The notes under the pieces are model-generated. The model made no database searches and was not told where the DNA came from. It worked only from the letters and a program-made list of their open reading frames with translations. Source: Phycisphaerales bacterium UBA4658 (lineage in GTDB: Bacteria > Planctomycetota > Phycisphaerae > Phycisphaerales > UBA1924). Taken from it: 16,970 nucleotides of DNA. The stretch is taken from positions 25,481 to 42,450 of the forward strand of contig DHLW01000012.1 of assembly GCA_002405485.1 (NCBI GenBank), read 5' to 3'. A program made the translations under genes and the position numbers. Positions 13,827-16,970 of this stretch are shown one piece after another (position 1 is the first letter of the stretch; every line of letters starts with the position of its first letter).

Positions 13827-16245
13827 GCTGCTTCTTCTGCTGGGCACGAACCTTCTCGGCCTCCTCGGCAAGCCGCTGCAGACGGGCGAAGAAACCCTCC
13901 TTCTTCGGGCCCGACGGACCCTTCTTCGCGGGCAGTTTTCCGGCGGCGCGATCGGCGGCGAGCTTGGCCTCGCGGACCTGCTCCTCCTTCTCGGCGATCG
14001 AGCGAATCCACTTGCTCTCAAAGATCGCCAGCGTCGAGTTGGTCGCAAAGTACAGCGCCAGGCCCGCCGGCGCGTTGTACATGAACAGCGGGAACATGAC
14101 CACCGTGACGACCTTCATGATCTTCATCTGCTGCTCCTGCTCCGGAGTCAGCGGGGTGCTCGACGGCGGGGTCATGTACTTCTGCTGGATGTAGAACACC
14201 AGTCCCATGAGCAGCGGGAGCAGGTTCAGCCCGTCGATCGGACCCATGAAGCTGGAGAGGACCGGCACGCTGAACGACCGACCGAAGGAGATCAGATGGT
14301 CGGGCTCGGAGAGATCGCCCAGGAATCCCCACCCGTGCCCGCTGATCTTCTGGAAGATCCCGAAGAACGCGTGCTCGTGCCGAAGATCGAACGTGAAGTA
14401 GATCATCGCCGAGAGCCCGAGCCAGATCGGCATCTGCAGGAACGCGGGGAGGCACCCGAGGGCCCCGGAGTAGTTCACGCCCTCCTCGCGCATGAGCTTG
14501 CCGAACTCCTCGCGCATCTTGGCGGGGTCGTCCTTGTACTTCTCCTGGATGGCCTTCTGCTTGGGGGCGAGCTTGCCCATCTGCTTCCCGAAGTGGTACA
14601 GCGACTTCTGGCTCCATCGCGTCACCGGATGCAGCACGGTGCGGACGCAGACCACCAGCAGGATGATCGCGATCGACCAATCGAACGTCACCGAGCCCTG
14701 CAGGAACCCGAGGAACGCGCGCAGCCCATAGGCCACCGACTGGAACGTGCAGAATCCGCACGGTCCGCCGAAGGTGTAGACGACGCTCTCGCGCAGCACG
14801 CTCCAGCTCGAGCCGGGCTGGCTGTCCATGATCTTCCGCGAGCTCGGGCCGGCGTACATCGCCATCGACAGGTCCGCCGACCCACCTTGGGGGATGCTGA
14901 TCGGCCGAGACTGCAATCGCAGCACCAGTTCGCCCTGCGGCTGCTGCTGCCCGCCCATGAACCACCCGAGGAACCCCAGATGGGGGTTGCCGGTCGGAAT
15001 CGCGATCCGCTCCACCCTCTCGATGAGGTCGAAGATCTTGCTTCCGCCCGCAACGCCGCCCGCAGAGCCCGCCACCGCGCCGATCGCAGACGACGCCTGG
15101 CCGGGGCTCATGCCGCCCGCCGGATACACCGCGACGGTGAAGTACCGGCTTGTCGTGCCGGCCCACGCCAGCGACAGCTCGCTGCTGGTCGAGTCGGAGT
15201 TGGGCCACAGCGTCTTGGGTTCCCATCGCGGGTAGAACGTGCCGGGGAACGGCGTGGCCGCCTGATCGCCAAGCGCGGCATAGGACGTGAGCAACGAGGC
15301 CGATCGGTCGCTGGCTTGCGGCTGGCGACTCGGGTCCTGCGCCGCCGGCAGCACATACCCGAAGCGCACCCGCCGAACGTCACCGCCATAGCGCATGATG
15401 CCCAGCGGCAGAGTCGTCGGGCCGTACTGCCTCCAGATGATGCTCAGAGGTCGATCGCTGAGATTCTCGGCCTTCTGCTCGACGAGCACCTCGAACGAGC
15501 CGGTCTTCAGCCGATAGGTGCGCGTGATCCGCAGGACCGGTGTGTCCGAGCCCTCGGGAACGATCTCGGCCTCGAACGCGCCTGGCCCGATCTCGCGCCA
15601 GTGCGTGGTCGACGGATCGGAGGTCAGTCCGAGTTCCACGGGCTGGCCGTCGATTTCGATGTTGTTGGCCGCCATCGCCGTCAGGCCAAGCCGGGCGTCC
15701 ACGTTCACGCCCGGCGGCAGGCCGCGGAACTGCTGGATGACCTCGTGCTCGGTGCGCTGAATCGTCGTGTAGTGGTTCGCCAGCGCGAGCGATTGAATGC
15801 CGGCGCCCAGAGGCGAAACGGTCAGTTCAAGCTCGTGCTGCCCGCCCTTGTCCGTGGGTGTCAATGAGCCGAGCTTGGCATAGGCCTGGAACGGATACAC
15901 CCGCGCGACGAGCTTGCCCAGCGAAGCAGGCGCGGCCGGCGCCGCGGCCGGCTGGGGGTTTGGTGCAGGCGTCGCCGTCGACACCGACGAAGCGTCCGCA
16001 GAGCCCGATGGCGCTGCCGCCGCGGGCGTTGCGGCGGGGGTCGGAGCCGCGGCTGACGGGGCTGGCGCCGGTTGCTGCTCGGCGCTGGCGGGCGACGCGG
16101 GCGTTGTCGCGGGGGTCGGAGCGGCGGTCGTCGAGGACGGCTTGGGCGCCGACGCCCGCATGACCGCCCAGGCGATGCCGACACCGGCCACGATCACCAC
16201 CAGCGGAACGAACGCTCGGACGAGCTTGTTGGGCTCACTTGGCAT
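13813..16245 (-). CDS. yidC: Membrane protein insertase YidC
   Basis: YidC/Oxa1/Alb3 insertase places and folds inner-membrane proteins, with or without SecYEG. The ATG at 16245 gives 810 residues; a GTG at 16314 would add 23 polar residues. Neither has a clear Shine-Dalgarno sequence, and the ATG puts the first membrane helix (about 10-29) near the N-terminus as in other YidC proteins. An Ala/Pro/Thr-rich linker (about 31-108) leads to the large beta-sandwich periplasmic domain (about 115-480). The conserved insertase core follows: FDWSIAIILLVVCVRTVLHP with the conserved groove Arg (R535), the cytoplasmic hairpin GKQMGKLAPKQKAIQEKY, then CLPAFLQMPIWLGL, LLPLLMGLVFYIQQKY and VVTVVMFPLFMYNAPAGLALYFATNS. 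The Lys-rich tail (about 753-810) probably binds the ribosome. A weak possible promoter is TTGAGG (16353-16358), 18-base spacer, AATGAT (16329-16334). mutY overlaps its end. Confidence 0.95.
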   Translation of the reverse strand: MPSEPNKLVRAFVPLVVIVAGVGIAWAVMRASAPKPSSTTAAPTPATTPASPASAEQQPAPAPSAAAPTPAATPAAAAPSGSADASSVSTATPAPNPQPAAAPAAPASLGKLVARVYPFQAYAKLGSLTPTDKGGQHELELTVSPLGAGIQSLALANHYTTIQRTEHEVIQQFRGLPPGVNVDARLGLTAMAANNIEIDGQPVELGLTSDPSTTHWREIGPGAFEAEIVPEGSDTPVLRITRTYRLKTGSFEVLVEQKAENLSDRPLSIIWRQYGPTTLPLGIMRYGGDVRRVRFGYVLPAAQDPSRQPQASDRSASLLTSYAALGDQAATPFPGTFYPRWEPKTLWPNSDSTSSELSLAWAGTTSRYFTVAVYPAGGMSPGQASSAIGAVAGSAGGVAGGSKIFDLIERVERIAIPTGNPHLGFLGWFMGGQQQPQGELVLRLQSRPISIPQGGSADLSMAMYAGPSSRKIMDSQPGSSWSVLRESVVYTFGGPCGFCTFQSVAYGLRAFLGFLQGSVTFDWSIAIILLVVCVRTVLHPVTRWSQKSLYHFGKQMGKLAPKQKAIQEKYKDDPAKMREEFGKLMREEGVNYSGALGCLPAFLQMPIWLGLSAMIYFTFDLRHEHAFFGIFQKISGHGWGFLGDLSEPDHLISFGRSFSVPVLSSFMGPIDGLNLLPLLMGLVFYIQQKYMTPPSSTPLTPEQEQQMKIMKVVTVVMFPLFMYNAPAGLALYFATNSTLAIFESKWIRSIAEKEEQVREAKLAADRAAGKLPAKKGPSGPKKEGFFARLQRLAEEAEKVRAQQKKQRGKK

Positions 16246-16390
16246 GTCGGTTGAACTGCTCTCAAAGCTCGGCGACCATATCGATCGCCGATCGGGTGCA
16301 TCGGTCTCTGTCACACAACCTGCGAACGATCATTGCCCCAGTCCCGCCCCTGCCTCAATCAGCCCCGCGTCCGTGCGCGTCGGCCGGCGT

Positions 16391-16970
16391 TCAGCGTCCC
16401 TCGAACAGGCGATCCCCAAGCCAATCCGAGAGCTGCGGAATCGCCTTGATCTTCTCCGCCGTCACGTGCACGTCATAGGGCAGCCGGACAAACTGCATCC
16501 GATCCTCGTGCATCACGACATAGCACGCCCGCGGGTCCATGTCCCGTGGTTGCCCAACGCTCCCCACGTTCACGATCGCCTTCTCCGTGTTGAAGCGGTA
16601 CGTCGCCTCGGTCAGCTCGGCGGGCGGATAGAAGTCCGGCTCGTCGCTGAACACCCCGGGCACGTGCGTGTGCCCCACGACACACAGCTTCGGCACACGC
16701 TCGAAGATCGTGCTCACCTTGTCCGGAGCAGTCATGCAATCGTCCGGGAAGATGTACTCGTTGATCGGCCGCCGGGGCGAGCCGTGCACGAACAGCAGGT
16801 TGGTCTTCGAGCCCCCGTTGCTCCCCCCGAATGGTTCGACGATCCGCACCCGCAGCTTGCCCAGAAACTCGTACCGCTCCCGTCGCACCTGGGCATCCGT
16901 CTCCGCGTCCAGCGCCTCACGCGTCCAGAACGCCGCCGCCTCCGCACCCGGGTTGAAGTTCGTCGGCTCG
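16391..16970 (-). CDS. Calcineurin-like metallophosphoesterase (5' end outside window)
   Basis: The frame is open to the right edge, giving the last 192 residues; the visible part begins EPTNFNPGAEAAAFWT. An internal GTG at 16888 is not the real start, because this upstream segment is typical of the family and normally follows the GNHD motif. Metal-binding motifs seen are LLFVHGSPRRP (His of block IV) and VVGHTHVP (GHTH block), followed by the family strand IVNVGSVGQPRD. The N-terminal D-x-H and GD motifs would lie outside the window. The fold uses two metal ions to hydrolyse phosphoesters; close relatives include YfcE-like and ApaH/PrpE-like phosphatases, and the substrate here cannot be named. 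It ends 145 bases before the yidC ATG, so an operon with yidC is possible but not shown. Confidence 0.9.
   Translation of the reverse strand, partial: EPTNFNPGAEAAAFWTREALDAETDAQVRRERYEFLGKLRVRIVEPFGGSNGGSKTNLLFVHGSPRRPINEYIFPDDCMTAPDKVSTIFERVPKLCVVGHTHVPGVFSDEPDFYPPAELTEATYRFNTEKAIVNVGSVGQPRDMDPRACYVVMHEDRMQFVRLPYDVHVTAEKIKAIPQLSDWLGDRLFEGR

Noticed and set aside
13827..14048. 74-residue N-terminal extension of mutY inside yidC
   Set aside because: The extension is an Arg/Pro/Ser-rich shadow of the yidC C-terminal coding region; MutY homology begins only after the GTG at 13826.
14296..15867. 523-codon open frame on the plus strand opposite yidC
   Set aside because: yidC is unmistakable on the other strand; the antisense product is Arg/His/Leu-rich with no recognisable fold.

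Overview
The window is GC-rich DNA (about two thirds G+C by eye), densely coding on both strands. It most likely comes from a planctomycete of the class Phycisphaerae. The main evidence is two secreted proteins that end in the paired D-(I/V)-F-x-F-L-N-x-W-F dockerin-like tail closing in Cys, a tail characteristic of that group. Supporting signs are a prepilin-like protein with a G|FTLIEL site, a DUF4190/pilin-like membrane protein, a futalosine-pathway menaquinone gene and a long YidC with an Ala/Pro linker. This placement is inference from gene content; there is no rRNA in the window.

Layout. 1-1914 (-): the N-terminal 638 residues of a secreted right-handed beta-helix protein that runs off the left edge. 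2156-3034 (-): a type IV pilin-like protein. 3222-4466 (+): an unrecognised 414-residue protein divergent from the pilin gene; the shared promoter region is the best regulatory region in the window. 4514-6883 (-): a secreted GH13 alpha-glucan-active enzyme. 7136-8764 (-): a secreted FG-GAP/VCBS beta-propeller. These last two carry the same C-terminal tail. 8977-10851 (-): an HlyD/MacA-type membrane-fusion adaptor with no transporter beside it. 11088-11873 (+): futalosine hydrolase (mqnB). 12000-12677 (+): a DUF4190 membrane protein with a pilin-like tail. 12693-13826 (-): mutY, overlapping 13813-16245 (-): yidC. 16391-16970 (-): a metallophosphoesterase cut by the right edge.

The left two thirds is an envelope and surface region: exported polysaccharide-active or adhesive proteins, a pilin-like protein and a trans-envelope adaptor. 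The right third is housekeeping: menaquinone synthesis, DNA repair and membrane protein insertion. No mobile element, CRISPR array, phage gene, tRNA or rRNA was seen. No gene-free stretch exceeds 300 bases. The longest gaps are 1915-2155, 6884-7135, 8765-8976 and 10852-11087; they hold only the promoters and hairpins listed or discussed here.

I did not find a clear multi-gene novel system. The most promising items are the unknown gene with its divergent control region, the two dockerin-tailed proteins, the DUF4190/pilin-like fusion, a hairpin that contains both stop codons of a convergent gene pair, and an expanded iron-sulfur loop in MutY.
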